64,000 bases of DNA from Roseimaritima ulvae (GTDB lineage: Bacteria; Planctomycetota; Planctomycetia; Pirellulales; Pirellulaceae): the NCBI RefSeq assembly GCF_008065135.1, contig NZ_CP042914.1, positions 806,001 to 870,000 of the forward strand, given 5' to 3'. Shown here one piece after another: positions 17,228 through 27,042 of the stretch. The notes beneath the pieces are model-generated. The model had not been told where the DNA came from. It worked only from the letters and a program-made list of their open reading frames with translations, and searched no databases. Both the position numbers and the translations under genes were made by a program. Every line of letters starts with the position of its first letter. Position 1 is the stretch's first letter.

Positions 17228-19378
17228 CTACTGGGCGTAGGCGGTGCTGAAGAGGGCGGCTTGGTCTTTGACCCGCTGGCCGTTTTCGTCGTCGCCCGCA
17301 GCTTCGGCGGCCTTGGCCAGTTCCGCGCCGCGTTGTTGGAACTGCGTGAGCGCCTGTTGCAGTTGTTGCAGTTTGGCGGCGGCAGCATCGCGGGCCGTTT
17401 TCGCGCTGGTCACGGTGGCCTGGGCGGCGGTCAGCTTGTCGTTCAATTCGGCCAGCTTTTTGTCCGCCGCAGCGATGGCGGGCTTCATCTTTTCCGCTTC
17501 GGCTCGCAGTGCGGCTTCCGCGGCGGCCAGCTGCTTCACGGCATTCTGTTTACCGACCAGCTCTTCACGTTTGGCGGCAACTTTCTGCAGCGAATCGGCC
17601 AAGGCTTTTTCTTGGGCGGCCACCTGGGGTTCAACGGCGGCGTCGGTTTTCAGTTTTTCTAGCGAACCCTGCAGGGCTTGTTGTTTCTGATCGGCGTCGC
17701 CGCGCAGTTGATTTCGCTGGTTGGTCAGCGCTGCAACGGCTTGTTCGGCGGCTGTCTTCTCCGCTTTCTTCTGTTCGGCCTGCTGCGTTTTCTGCTGCTG
17801 GGCCGCAACGGCGGTGTTTTTCTGATCGGTGGTCGCGGCGATCTGAGCTTGCAGGTCCTTGGCGGCCGTTTCCGCGGCGGTGACCGGCGCTGACAAGGCG
17901 GCGACGTCGGCGGTGCTGGCGGCGATGCGTTGTTCCAGCGACTGCGGATTGGCGGGCATCGCCTGGGCAGGAGCTTTGGGATCTTCGGCGTTCCAGCACA
18001 GCGTCTGCCCGGTCCAATCGCCGGCGATGATGCGTTTGCTGTCGTGCGAGATGGTGACCTCCAAGACCTGTTCGGGCATGGCCGGGAAGTCGGCCTTTTT
18101 ATTGCCCGAGGCGTCCCACAGTCGGACACGGTTGTCTTTGCCGCAGGTCACCAATTGGCCTTTGTGGTCGAAAGCCACATCCAGCACGCCGCCACCGTGA
18201 GCGTTGATGCTTTTGATGACTTTGCCTTCGTTCATCTCGAACAGTTTGACGGTGCCGTCATCGCTGGCGGTGGCTAGGACGTTGCTGTCGTCACGCCAAG
18301 AGAGTGCATTGATGGCGTCTTTGTGATCGGTCAGGTTCAAGTAATTGCGTCCCGTTTCCGCTTCCCATACCAACAGTCCGGCGGCCCGGTCGCAGGAGGC
18401 CAAAAGCACGCCATCGGGGCTGTAGGCGACGTCATAGATCCAGTCGGTGTGTTTCTTGATGTCGAACAGCAGTTCGCCGTCGGCCAGGTCGTAGATGCGG
18501 AGCATTTTCTGGGGGCCGCCCAGAGCGATTCGCGTCATCCGGTCGTTGACGTCGGCGCCCAAGACCGTGTCCAGTTCGTCGCCCACGACCGACAGTCGGT
18601 CACCGGTTTTGACGTCGTAGACCGTAACCATTCCGCGGGAAGCGTCCGCTCCGCCACCGGCGATGAGGAACGCTCCGTTGCGGCTGAAACGCAAGGACTG
18701 AATCAGGCCTTCGGGAAACGGGAGGATGCCGACCAATTCGGCGGTATCGGTGTTATACAGCACGATTTGGCGTTGTCCGCCGATGGCCACCAAGGGAGCC
18801 CAAGGACTGGCGGCGATCGACGTGGCAGCGCCGGCTCGTTCGCTGATCACCACTGGTTGTTGGATCACTGCTTCGGGCATCGCTCCACCACCTTCGGGCT
18901 TGCCGGACGTGGCGCCGGCGAAGGCCAGCGGATTGGCTTTCTTCTTCTTGGCTTTGGAACCAGAGTTCTCCAGCAACCCGCCGTTGATCCAGTCCTTGAT
19001 AAGGTTGATCTGGGCTTCGGGGATTTTCTCTTGTTCGGGCGGCATCACCGGCGTGTCTTCATGCGCGACCAGCTGCCACAGTCGGCTGCTTTCCGCGTCC
19101 CCGTCATAAACGATTTCCCCACTGCCCCCGCCGGTCATGGTGCTGCCGTAGGTATCCAGGGCTAAGCCACCTTTGGCTTCGCCTTGGTTGTGGCAAGTTA
19201 AGCATTTTTCACGGAAGATCGGTTTGATGTGATCTTCGTAAGTGATCTTCTTGACTTCGCCCTCTTTGGCGGCCGCGTCATCGGCCGATACCGAGGGAGC
19301 GACCAGCGCCGAGTAGACGACAACCGACGAACAAACCAGGACGCCAGCCAACAGACGGGAAAATGGGTATCGCAACAT
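17228..19378 (-). CDS. PSCyt1 c-type cytochrome with WD40 propeller and coiled coil
   Basis: 716 aa. The signal peptide/anchor is residues 1-32. A planctomycete cytochrome C domain follows: ITYEDHIKPIFREKCLTCH, with C59-C62-H63, and VMPPEQEKI as the Met side. Residues about 165-475 are WD40-type repeats (AYSPDGVLLASCDRAAGLLVW, SDDGTVKLFE and KDNRVRLWD are typical). Residues 480-700 are a long Ala/Gln/Lys coiled coil. The protein is periplasmic, single heme, and probably a scaffold. It starts 20 nt after the DUF1549/DUF1553 gene, its usual partner in these operons. The role in catabolism is inferred from genomic habit. Confidence 0.87.
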   Translation of the reverse strand: MLRYPFSRLLAGVLVCSSVVVYSALVAPSVSADDAAAKEGEVKKITYEDHIKPIFREKCLTCHNQGEAKGGLALDTYGSTMTGGGSGEIVYDGDAESSRLWQLVAHEDTPVMPPEQEKIPEAQINLIKDWINGGLLENSGSKAKKKKANPLAFAGATSGKPEGGGAMPEAVIQQPVVISERAGAATSIAASPWAPLVAIGGQRQIVLYNTDTAELVGILPFPEGLIQSLRFSRNGAFLIAGGGADASRGMVTVYDVKTGDRLSVVGDELDTVLGADVNDRMTRIALGGPQKMLRIYDLADGELLFDIKKHTDWIYDVAYSPDGVLLASCDRAAGLLVWEAETGRNYLNLTDHKDAINALSWRDDSNVLATASDDGTVKLFEMNEGKVIKSINAHGGGVLDVAFDHKGQLVTCGKDNRVRLWDASGNKKADFPAMPEQVLEVTISHDSKRIIAGDWTGQTLCWNAEDPKAPAQAMPANPQSLEQRIAASTADVAALSAPVTAAETAAKDLQAQIAATTDQKNTAVAAQQQKTQQAEQKKAEKTAAEQAVAALTNQRNQLRGDADQKQQALQGSLEKLKTDAAVEPQVAAQEKALADSLQKVAAKREELVGKQNAVKQLAAAEAALRAEAEKMKPAIAAADKKLAELNDKLTAAQATVTSAKTARDAAAAKLQQLQQALTQFQQRGAELAKAAEAAGDDENGQRVKDQAALFSTAYAQ

Positions 19379-19398
19379 ATTGATATCGTTTGTTTGAA

Positions 19399-21867
19399 TT
19401 AGTGATTGAAGACAAATTCGCGGCTGTTCATGACCGCCCAGAAAACGTCCTCCAGACCTTGCTGCTCGTTGGCGGCTTCGCCGACCGAGACCAACAAGTT
19501 TTTCTTTTCTTCATCCGTGGGATACCGGCTGAGGCAGCGGATGTACAAGCGTTCGATTACCTGTTCGGCGTTCAAACCCTCGTCTTTGATCATCCGCTCC
19601 ACGACTTTGCCCTGTCCGATTTTGCCGGAGATGGCACTGCCGTTAAGCAGGTGCAGGGCCTGCGATAACGAGGGGTCGGTGGTCGCTTCGCAATCACAAA
19701 CCGTGTCACGCGGCGAGCGGCCGAAGGTGGTTAAGAAGTAGGTCGAGGTGCGACCGTCGGCGATCTGCACCGCCCGTGCTCCCAGCGGCAGGCCGCGGAA
19801 CTTGTCCTTCGCTTCGGTAACCTGACAGACCACGTCCAGCATGCTTTCGGCCGGGATCCGGCGCGGCAGGGCGTGGGTGTAGTTGCGGGTATCGTCGACG
19901 TTCGATTCGTTGGCCACCACGCTGCGTTGGTAGGCTTCGCTGGCACAGATGTCCCGCACCAGTTGGCGGAAGTCGAACTTGTATTCGACCAGCTTATCGC
20001 CCAACGTTTCAAACAGCTCGGGGTTACTGGGCGGGTTGCTGATGCGGATGTCATCGACAGGATCAACGATGCCAACGCCCAGGAAGTGAGCCCAGACGCG
20101 GTTGGCCATGGATTTGGCAAAGTACGGGTTTTCCGGATCGGTCAGCCATTCGGCCACGACCGCGCGGCGATCTTTGCCGCTGGTTTGAGCGGCCCCATCG
20201 CCCAGGAAGGTCGGCGTCATCACGGCGCCGCTGACCGGGTGCTTAACGTCTCCGCCGCGGCGGTCATAAATGATCCGCTCGCGATAGTCTTCCGCCGTCT
20301 TGCGACCGATTTGGCTGAAGAAGCTGGCGAAGCCGTAGTAGTCATCCATCGTCCAGCGGTCGAACGGATGGTTGTGGCACTGAGCACATTGAGTGCGGAT
20401 GCCCATGAACACCTGGGCGACGTTTTCGGCGGTTTTTAAGGTGTCGCGTTCGATCTCGTAGAAGTTCGTCGCGGGGCTGCTGAACGTACCGCCTTCGGCC
20501 GTCAACAATTCACGCACCATTTCGTCGACCGGAACGTTACGAGCGAATTTGTCGGTCAGCCAGTTGGCGTACAGGAAGGCCGATTTGTAGCTGACCTGAT
20601 TGCTGCTTTTGATCATCAGCAGCTGCGCGAATTTCATTGCCCAGATTTCGCTGAATTCTTTGCGTCCCAGCAATCGCTCCACCAGCGCGGCGCGTTTGTC
20701 CGGGGCATTGTCGTTCATGAAGGCGTGGTATTCTTCAGGCGTTGGCAATAAGCCAGTGATGTCGATGGTGACCCGTCGCAGGTACTCTTCATCGCTGCAG
20801 ATTTCGCTGGGCAGCAGCCGCAGTTGCTGCATCTTTTTGCCGACCAGTTCGTCGATGTAGTTGCCGGTGACCGGCGGCGCGGTGTACTGCAAGCCCTTGG
20901 GTAACACCAACACTTGGCTGCCCACGGTGTGGGTATCGAAGCGAGCCATGATGAAGGCTTCGCCGCGGGCCCCCGCTTTCACGCCCCCGTAGGCATCAAC
21001 TTCGGTGGATGTCGGGTTATTGGTGGAGAACGCGGCCAGGCGAGACACGTCGCGAGTGGTTCCGTCGGCATAGTTGGCCACAGCCACAAAACGTTGCGAA
21101 GCGTTTTCGCCTTCCAGGACGGCTTGAGGCGGATAAAAATCGACCGACGTCACCGCTGGTGGCTGAGCGTCTGCGGGGTCTTGGGGAGCTCCGTTTTGCA
21201 ACCATTCCAGCAAGGTGGCGTAGTAGTCGCTGTCTTCGCCGAACAATTTGCCGCCGCTGTGCGGGACGCTGCCGGCAGCTTTTTTCAGGAACAGGCTGTC
21301 GGTGGGCACGGCCAGGTTGATGCGGCGAGCACCGATCTCGCGGGTCACACGGTGGTAATCGCCGTCGGGATCAAACCCAAACAAGCTCAACCGAAAACCG
21401 TCTTTGCCGCGGGCGGCTCCGTGGCAACTGCCCGTGTTACAGCCACTGCGAGTCAGCACGGGCATGACGTCTTTTTTGAAACTGATCGCTGGCCGCGCGG
21501 TAGCATTGCTGACCTTAACCGGGATCCGCACTTCGGTGCCCTGGTAGGAAGCGATCAGTTCGGTTTCGCCATCGGCCAGCGGCAACAGTTGGTTGCCTTC
21601 GCGTTTGACCAAGCCCTCTTTCGCCAACGTCCAAGTCGTCTGCTCGGTGACATCCAGAGTGACTCCGTCAGGCCGGCTCATCACGGCTACAAAGGACTGG
21701 AAGTCACGCGCCGAACCGAGTTGGATGCTGGGCGGGTAGACCGCTACCTGCGGCGGCTCGCTGGGCGGAGGCGTAGCAACCGAGGCCTCGGGTTCAACAC
21801 CAAATGCAACGGCAGCCATTAAGCCGGTCAGAACCAGGCTGAACGAAAGTCGGATGGGATAGGGCAT
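19399..21867 (-). CDS. DUF1549/DUF1553 cytochrome-associated protein with Ig-like domains
   Basis: 822 aa with an N-terminal signal peptide. Residues about 40-125 and 245-320 look like bacterial Ig-like (BIG2) domains. Between them lies a heme-like motif (SGCNTGSCHGAARG). DUF1549 starts near residue 345 (LRRVTIDITGLLPT). A second heme motif is QCAQCHNHPFDRW near 495. DUF1553 follows (FAKSMANRVWAHFLGVGIVDP, then NYTHALPRRIPAE and LHLLNGSAIS). These are periplasmic planctomycete proteins of unproven enzymatic role, tied to PSCyt1 and DUF1501 genes as here. Confidence 0.87.
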   Translation of the reverse strand: MPYPIRLSFSLVLTGLMAAVAFGVEPEASVATPPPSEPPQVAVYPPSIQLGSARDFQSFVAVMSRPDGVTLDVTEQTTWTLAKEGLVKREGNQLLPLADGETELIASYQGTEVRIPVKVSNATARPAISFKKDVMPVLTRSGCNTGSCHGAARGKDGFRLSLFGFDPDGDYHRVTREIGARRINLAVPTDSLFLKKAAGSVPHSGGKLFGEDSDYYATLLEWLQNGAPQDPADAQPPAVTSVDFYPPQAVLEGENASQRFVAVANYADGTTRDVSRLAAFSTNNPTSTEVDAYGGVKAGARGEAFIMARFDTHTVGSQVLVLPKGLQYTAPPVTGNYIDELVGKKMQQLRLLPSEICSDEEYLRRVTIDITGLLPTPEEYHAFMNDNAPDKRAALVERLLGRKEFSEIWAMKFAQLLMIKSSNQVSYKSAFLYANWLTDKFARNVPVDEMVRELLTAEGGTFSSPATNFYEIERDTLKTAENVAQVFMGIRTQCAQCHNHPFDRWTMDDYYGFASFFSQIGRKTAEDYRERIIYDRRGGDVKHPVSGAVMTPTFLGDGAAQTSGKDRRAVVAEWLTDPENPYFAKSMANRVWAHFLGVGIVDPVDDIRISNPPSNPELFETLGDKLVEYKFDFRQLVRDICASEAYQRSVVANESNVDDTRNYTHALPRRIPAESMLDVVCQVTEAKDKFRGLPLGARAVQIADGRTSTYFLTTFGRSPRDTVCDCEATTDPSLSQALHLLNGSAISGKIGQGKVVERMIKDEGLNAEQVIERLYIRCLSRYPTDEEKKNLLVSVGEAANEQQGLEDVFWAVMNSREFVFNH

Positions 21868-21932
21868 GGTCGTTCTGGGGAAGGCGTGAAGGATTGGCGT
21901 GAGGAACTATCAGGAGGGACGTCGGCGGAGGA

Positions 21933-24365
21933 TCAGTTTTCGCGAGCTTTGCGAAGCTGTTCCAAACGGCTGAGCGGTCGTTCCTTGGGAGGTTCAGGCT
22001 TGGCCTTGGGTTTGGGTTCGGCAGGCTTCTTCTCTTTGGGTTCTTCTTTCTTGGGCGGCAGCGGCTTGTCGACCCGCAATTCGCCAGTGCCCTGTGTCTG
22101 CGTGATGACCCCTTTGTCGCTGGTGATCCGAGCTCGCACGTTGAGGGTTTTGTGCGTGCCGGGACGGGCGTCGGCCGCCACCGCGATCGGGAAGCTAACC
22201 TGCGTGGTTTCGGGCGTGATTTTTTGAATCGGCGCCGAAGAGCTGACGCCGGGCGGCAGGCCGACGATTTCCACTTCCGCTTCACCTTCGAACTCGCGAG
22301 CGATTTCCACACCGACGGCGACCACACTTTCGGTGCCCTGCTCGGCGGCCGACTTGGGGAATTCAAAGCTGAAGAAGGCTTCTTGCACGTCCAGCGAAAT
22401 CGGTGTGGAAGTGATCCGAGCCGAACCGTTGCCGATGCCAGTCGTAGCGATCAGGAACATCGGCCACTCGCCCAGGCCCGCGCTGCCGTTGGCGGTCAGC
22501 GGGATTTCGACTTGGGTTTTATCTTTGGCCAGTTTGCGGCTGTTATTGACGCTCACCCCGGGCGGGTTGTACAGCGATTGCAGCGTGATCTCGCCTTCAA
22601 ACCCTTCGTTCCGCTCGACGTTGACCACCAGCGACATCGAGCCGCTGCGGACCACCGGGACTTGGGGCTGGACGACGGTCAGTTTGAAGGGCACCGGTTC
22701 GGCCACCGAAACGGCCACTCGGTCGGTTTTCCAGTTCCAGATGTTGCGGCGGTTTTGCCCCAACACCAATTTGTGTTCTTGCTTGAGGTGTCCGCTGACG
22801 TGGGCCAGTTTTTCGTCGCTGGGCTTGGCCACCACATCGACCAAGGCCGCGGTTTTTCCGGCGTCTTCGGCAGCCGACAGCATCAGCGGCACCGTCGAGC
22901 GGTCGGCTCGCATCGGGAAGGCCGTGGCGGTGATACCCTCGGGCAGGTTGAGGGCTTCGATGTTCAGTTCGCCACCGAATTGTTTGCGAGCGGCGTTGAC
23001 CATCACGGCCATTTGGGCCCCACGGGGCACCGGCCAGACAACGGCTTGATACCGATCCAGTTCGGCCAAATCCAGTTGCAGCGAAGGCACCGCTTCGGTG
23101 ACTTCCAGGCGGTATGCAAACGCGGGGCCGCCATTGCCCAGTTGGTCGTTGATGCGGACGCGGTACAGGCCGTCGGCCGCCGCGGTGAATTCACAATAGC
23201 TGTCGGGCATATTCGCCGTGTCGTCGTTGCCAGTGACGCGTTTGGAGTCGGGGCCGTAGACATTGACCACGCTATCCAAGGGCGAACGCAGCGTGCCACG
23301 GGCATACATCTGAACGATGTATTTGCGGCCCTTGGTGGCTTCGAATGCAAAGTAGTCGACGTCGCCGGGTTCACCGATCACCCCACATAGGGCGGCGGGC
23401 ACGGTGACCTGAGGCGCCTTTTGGAGCTCTTCGTTGGGCTCCTCTTCCATCGCCACCGGCAGGTCGTTGACGCGGATGTAGTTGGGCGAAGGAGAGACCC
23501 CGTTTTCATCTTCGCTGATGGCCGGGAAACGGTCTTGGGGCTCGCTGGGCAGTTGGATTTGGGCGGTGCGTTTGCTGCCGTCCAGGTTGACCAGTTCCGC
23601 GGTCAGGATTTCGCCCGGTCGCCCGCCGCTGGGAACCACCGCGACGGGACGGGGGAAGGTACCGATGTGAACGCGGTAGTGAGCCGCGTTGTCGCCCCCA
23701 AACGATGCGTCTCGCACCAGCACCGTGTAAGTGCCATCGGCTTCGGCGGTGTAAGCACACAAGCCGTCTTGTTGCAGCAGAGGAATGTCGTCGCGGGTCG
23801 ATTTTTCAAAGCGACCGGAATCCAGGATGGCGATGTAGGGATCCAGGAAGCGGTTGCCCTGGTTGCTGGCCAGACGCACGCCTTCGACTTCCACCACCAG
23901 GGTTTGCCCGGCTTTCAGATCGACGGCAAAAAAGTCTTGGTCTTCCGTCTTAATTATGCCTTCGACCGTGGTGTTCAGTTCGATCTTCTGCGGCGTTTCG
24001 AATTCGCTGTTCGGTTCCACTTCCTGAACCACCGGCAGGTCACCGACGCTGAGCAATCGCAGGTTGGAGATTCCGGTATCGGTCACCAGACGCACCGGGT
24101 ACAGGCCCGGGGCCAAGTCTTCCGCCGCGGTGATCGTCATTTCCACCTTGCTGTTATCCAGCGGCTTGACGTCGGTAATGGTCAGACCGGGCAAGTCGGC
24201 CAACACATCCCGCGCGTCTTGCAAACGTGAGCCGTGAAAAGTGACTTTCGTCGCTTCACCGCGCCGCACGCCCAGCGGCTGCAGTCGTGACACAACCGGC
24301 TGTGCGGCGGTGGCAACGGCGGCCACGACAAGCGTGGCCAACAGTGGGTAAACGATGCGTTTCAT
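21933..24365 (-). CDS. Secreted protein with PPC-type domains and Lys/Pro-rich tail
   Basis: 810 aa from the ATG at 24365 (GGAG seven bases upstream); a longer in-frame start at 24458 would put 31 residues before the signal peptide and is rejected. MKRIVYPLLATLVVAAVATA is the signal peptide. Two stretches match pre-peptidase C-terminal (PPC) domains: EVEPNSEFETPQKI near residue 100 and EEEPNEELQKAPQV near 300, each followed by DxDYFAF/DQDFFAVDL strands. Further Ig-like repeats fill residues 440-760. The tail is KPLPPKKEEPKEKKPAEPKP-like. No catalytic motif is seen. It sits between the DUF1501 and DUF1549 genes and is probably a surface binding protein. Confidence 0.78.
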   Translation of the reverse strand: MKRIVYPLLATLVVAAVATAAQPVVSRLQPLGVRRGEATKVTFHGSRLQDARDVLADLPGLTITDVKPLDNSKVEMTITAAEDLAPGLYPVRLVTDTGISNLRLLSVGDLPVVQEVEPNSEFETPQKIELNTTVEGIIKTEDQDFFAVDLKAGQTLVVEVEGVRLASNQGNRFLDPYIAILDSGRFEKSTRDDIPLLQQDGLCAYTAEADGTYTVLVRDASFGGDNAAHYRVHIGTFPRPVAVVPSGGRPGEILTAELVNLDGSKRTAQIQLPSEPQDRFPAISEDENGVSPSPNYIRVNDLPVAMEEEPNEELQKAPQVTVPAALCGVIGEPGDVDYFAFEATKGRKYIVQMYARGTLRSPLDSVVNVYGPDSKRVTGNDDTANMPDSYCEFTAAADGLYRVRINDQLGNGGPAFAYRLEVTEAVPSLQLDLAELDRYQAVVWPVPRGAQMAVMVNAARKQFGGELNIEALNLPEGITATAFPMRADRSTVPLMLSAAEDAGKTAALVDVVAKPSDEKLAHVSGHLKQEHKLVLGQNRRNIWNWKTDRVAVSVAEPVPFKLTVVQPQVPVVRSGSMSLVVNVERNEGFEGEITLQSLYNPPGVSVNNSRKLAKDKTQVEIPLTANGSAGLGEWPMFLIATTGIGNGSARITSTPISLDVQEAFFSFEFPKSAAEQGTESVVAVGVEIAREFEGEAEVEIVGLPPGVSSSAPIQKITPETTQVSFPIAVAADARPGTHKTLNVRARITSDKGVITQTQGTGELRVDKPLPPKKEEPKEKKPAEPKPKAKPEPPKERPLSRLEQLRKAREN

Positions 24366-24476
24366 CAAAAGCTCCAGATGCCGATGGGGCGGGCAAAACA
24401 AGGGGAGAGAAGTGCACGAGGTGGGGGCGGGCACGCGTCGCAGGAAGCGTGCCCGCAAAAATCGTTGTGGCGGCCG

Positions 24477-25784
24477 TTAAGCCAAGATGCCTTTGATCAC
24501 CTGCCCACCATCGACGATTTCGATGGGGCGATCACCGGGCGCCATTAATTCTTTGTCAGCCACGATGCCCAACTGATGGTACACGGTGGTGGCCAAGTCG
24601 GCGGGCGAAACTGGGTTTTCTTCCGGTTCCGACGCAATCGCATTGGAGGACCCGTAGACGGTGCCTCCCTTAATGCCGCCACCGGCCAGCATCACGCTGA
24701 ACACTTTGGCCCAGTGATCGCGACCGGCGTCCTTGTTGATCTTCGGCGTGCGACCGAATTCGCTGCTGACCATCACCAGGGTTTCATCCAACATGCCGCG
24801 GTCGGAAAGGTCGTCCATTAGCGTGGCCAGCGCCACGTCCAATGGCGGCATGCTGCGTTTGATGCTGGCGGTGATGCCCTGGTGCATGTCCCAACCACCG
24901 TAGGTCAGGGTCACCAGACGAACGCCCGATTCGACCAGTCGGCGAGCCATCAGCATTCGCTGACCCGCTTCGTTGCGGCCATAGCGATCGCGGAGCTTGC
25001 CGTCTTCGGCCGAGATGTCGAATGCTTTGCGAGCGTCCGGCGAGTCCAGCAGGCTATAAGCTCGCTCGTAGAAGGTGCTCATCGCCCCGACGTTGTCCGC
25101 CGAGGTCATCGACGTGAAGCGGCTGTTGACCGTTTCCAACGCCGACTTGCGACGGGCGAAGCGTTCCATGTCGACGCCGCCGGCCAGATCCAAGTCACGA
25201 ACTTTGAAGTTATCGTTCTTGGGATCCGCACCCAACGAGAAGGGGCCGTACGAGCTGCTCAGGTAGCCGCTGCCGGCGAACTCGTTGGGCATGTTGGGGA
25301 TGCACACGTACGGCGGCAAATTTTTCCGCGGACCGTATTCGTGGCTGACCACGCTGCCGAAGCTCGGGTACTTCAGCGCCGGGCTGGGTTTGTAACCGGT
25401 GAACATATTGTGCGTGCCCCGCTCGTGAGCCGCTTCGCCATGGGTCATCGAGCGGATCACGGCAAACTTGTCGGCTCGCTTGGAAACCTCTTTCAGGGTT
25501 TCCGAGAAAACCTCGCCCGTGTTGGTTTTGGTGGTCCCCATTTCACCGCGGTATTCCAACGGGCTGTAGGGCTTGGGGTCAAATGATTCCTGCTGAGCCA
25601 ATCCGCCGGGCAGGAAAATGTGAATCACGCTCTTGGCCTTGGCTTCGATGAAGTCATAGGACTTTTGGTCGGCCCGAGCCTCTTGCACCATCAGCAAGTC
25701 GGCCAGCGAAAGCCCCACTCCACCGAGGGCACCAGCAGCCAGAAAACCACGACGACTAAGTTGATTACCGGGGCAGCGATACAT
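24477..25784 (-). CDS. DUF1501 protein with Tat signal
   Basis: 435 aa. The N-terminus has a Tat motif (SRRGFLAAGALGG). DUF1501 belongs to the alkaline-phosphatase-like superfamily; visible marks are FLPGGLAQQESFDPKP, MTHGEAAHERGTHNM, LVTLTYGGWDMHQGI and VMVSSEFGRTPKIN, which would contribute metal ligands. The protein is exported folded to the periplasm. It is the first gene of the minus-strand operon to 13651, downstream of the promoter at 26002-26030. Its reaction is not established. Confidence 0.88.
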   Translation of the reverse strand: MYRCPGNQLSRRGFLAAGALGGVGLSLADLLMVQEARADQKSYDFIEAKAKSVIHIFLPGGLAQQESFDPKPYSPLEYRGEMGTTKTNTGEVFSETLKEVSKRADKFAVIRSMTHGEAAHERGTHNMFTGYKPSPALKYPSFGSVVSHEYGPRKNLPPYVCIPNMPNEFAGSGYLSSSYGPFSLGADPKNDNFKVRDLDLAGGVDMERFARRKSALETVNSRFTSMTSADNVGAMSTFYERAYSLLDSPDARKAFDISAEDGKLRDRYGRNEAGQRMLMARRLVESGVRLVTLTYGGWDMHQGITASIKRSMPPLDVALATLMDDLSDRGMLDETLVMVSSEFGRTPKINKDAGRDHWAKVFSVMLAGGGIKGGTVYGSSNAIASEPEENPVSPADLATTVYHQLGIVADKELMAPGDRPIEIVDGGQVIKGILA

Positions 25785-26341
25785 CGTGTGCGGACTCCGA
25801 AACAGTTAGGGAGGCTGCTGGCAGGGCATCCAGGCAGCAGCGGGGACTTAACGAACGTTGGGATGACGAAAAAAGCAAGGAAACGACAAAAGCGGAGGGC
25901 AAATATTCGCTCTTGTCGAGTATCTGACTGCGGGCCAGCCAGTGGGTGAGGTAGGTAGGGGGCCGAACGTAGGGTTGGTCGGCAGGGGGGTAATTGGCCG
26001 TATTTTAGCGGTCGTGCGGAGCGTTGTCAAAGAATTGTGTCAAGAAGTTGACAAGAATTTTAGAAAGAAAAACCTCGAAAAATCAGCTTTTTTACCCCTT
26101 TTCCTGGGTACCAATTGACACTGTCGCCACCTCCGTTACCCTGGGAACCAAATTGCGCGAGCCGTTTAGTTTGCCTGGCTTGCCTAGTTTGTTTTGCTGT
26201 CAGCCGTCGCCTTCGTTGCGGCGTAGATCAGGATTAAGGTGCCACCGATGAATTGCGTTGGCACGTTTGGCAGTTGGCACTGAGAGCCTTTCCATCCTTT
26301 GAAGCCCCCTGATTCCAGTTTCCAACGGAGAGTCAAGAACG
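25785..26341. other. Divergent intergenic region between DUF1501 operon and Cys-rich gene
   Basis: 557 bp without a credible gene. It contains the minus-strand promoter at 26002-26030 and an inverted repeat TGTCAA-GAAG-TTGACA at 26038-26053, with a third TGTCAA at 26025-26030 forming the -35. These spaced half-sites could be an operator. Plus-strand promoter elements for the gene at 26342 were not convincing. Confidence 0.5.
26002..26030 (-). promoter_or_regulatory. Strong sigma70-like promoter for the DUF1501 operon
   Basis: On the minus strand: TTGACA (26030-26025), a 17-nt spacer, TAAAAT (26007-26002). This is near consensus and correctly oriented towards the DUF1501 gene, leaving a leader of about 210 nt. 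Confidence 0.6.
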
Positions 26342-26959
26342 ATGAGTCGAAAATTATTTGCAGTTGTTACGATGTTTGTGGTCGCCGCCATGCTGACGGC
26401 GGCCCCTGCCGATGCCGGCGGTTTGTTCAAGGGCAAACTGTTCAAACGCGGTTGTGGCGGTGGATTGCTCAAGGGCGGTTGCTTCGCCAAGAAGTCGTCC
26501 TGCTGTGAGCCCGCCCCTGTCTGCTGCGAGCCCGCTCCGGTCTGCTGCGAACCCGCTCCGGTTTGCTGCCAGCCCGCTCCGAGCTGCTGTGGTGCCCCCG
26601 TCGCTCCCAGCTGCTGCGGTGCTCCCGTGGCCGAAGGCGAAATCATCATCGAAGAAAGCGTGCTGAGCGAAGGCGACGTGATTGACGCCGAACCCACGCC
26701 TCCCGCTCCGGTTGCCGAGCCCGCTGCCGACGCAGCGCCACCCGTTCCCGACGTGGAAGAAGCTCCCGCCGCTCCGGCCGCTGAAGAAGCTCCTCCCGCA
26801 CCGGCCGCTGAAGAAGCCCCAGCTGCACCGGCCGCCGAAGAAGCTCCCGCTGCTCCGGCTCCCGCCGAAGAAGCTGCTGCAGAAGCTACCGAAGCCGCCG
26901 AAGAAGCTGTTGAAGCGACCGAAGCCGCCGCTGAAGAAGTTGCTGAAGAAGCAAAGTAA
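26342..26959 (+). CDS. Small secreted protein with CCEPAP repeats and Ala/Glu/Pro tail
   Basis: 205 aa. Residues 1-25 are a signal peptide (MFVVAAMLTAAPADAGG). A short Gly/Lys/Cys region (FKRGCGGGLLKGGCFAKK) precedes four CCEPAPV-type units and two CCGAPVA units, all with vicinal Cys pairs, between residues about 53 and 95. Residues 125-205 are a low-complexity Ala-Pro-Glu tail (EEAPAAPAAE repeats). Vicinal Cys pairs suggest disulfide cross-linking or metal binding in the envelope; planctomycetes are known for cysteine-rich walls and structural proteins. It is probably monocistronic, with a strong terminator 84 nt downstream. No enzymatic motif. Confidence 0.8.
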   Translation: MSRKLFAVVTMFVVAAMLTAAPADAGGLFKGKLFKRGCGGGLLKGGCFAKKSSCCEPAPVCCEPAPVCCEPAPVCCQPAPSCCGAPVAPSCCGAPVAEGEIIIEESVLSEGDVIDAEPTPPAPVAEPAADAAPPVPDVEEAPAAPAAEEAPPAPAAEEAPAAPAAEEAPAAPAPAEEAAAEATEAAEEAVEATEAAAEEVAEEAK

Positions 26960-27042
26960 ACTCGGCGAGTTTTACGCTCTGGAGTCGCGCGACATTTCCT
27001 GACGCATCGTCCTTGTGGCGACGCTCCAGTCATCGATTAGGG

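Noticed and set aside
22152-23390. Long plus-strand frame opposite the PPC-domain gene
   Set aside because: His/Arg/Gly-rich composition typical of antisense of GC-rich coding DNA; the minus-strand protein has clear domains.
26200-27033. Long minus-strand open frame opposite the CCEPAP gene
   Set aside because: Composed of Ala/Gly/Ser repeats that mirror the low-complexity plus-strand gene; the plus strand has a signal peptide and terminator.
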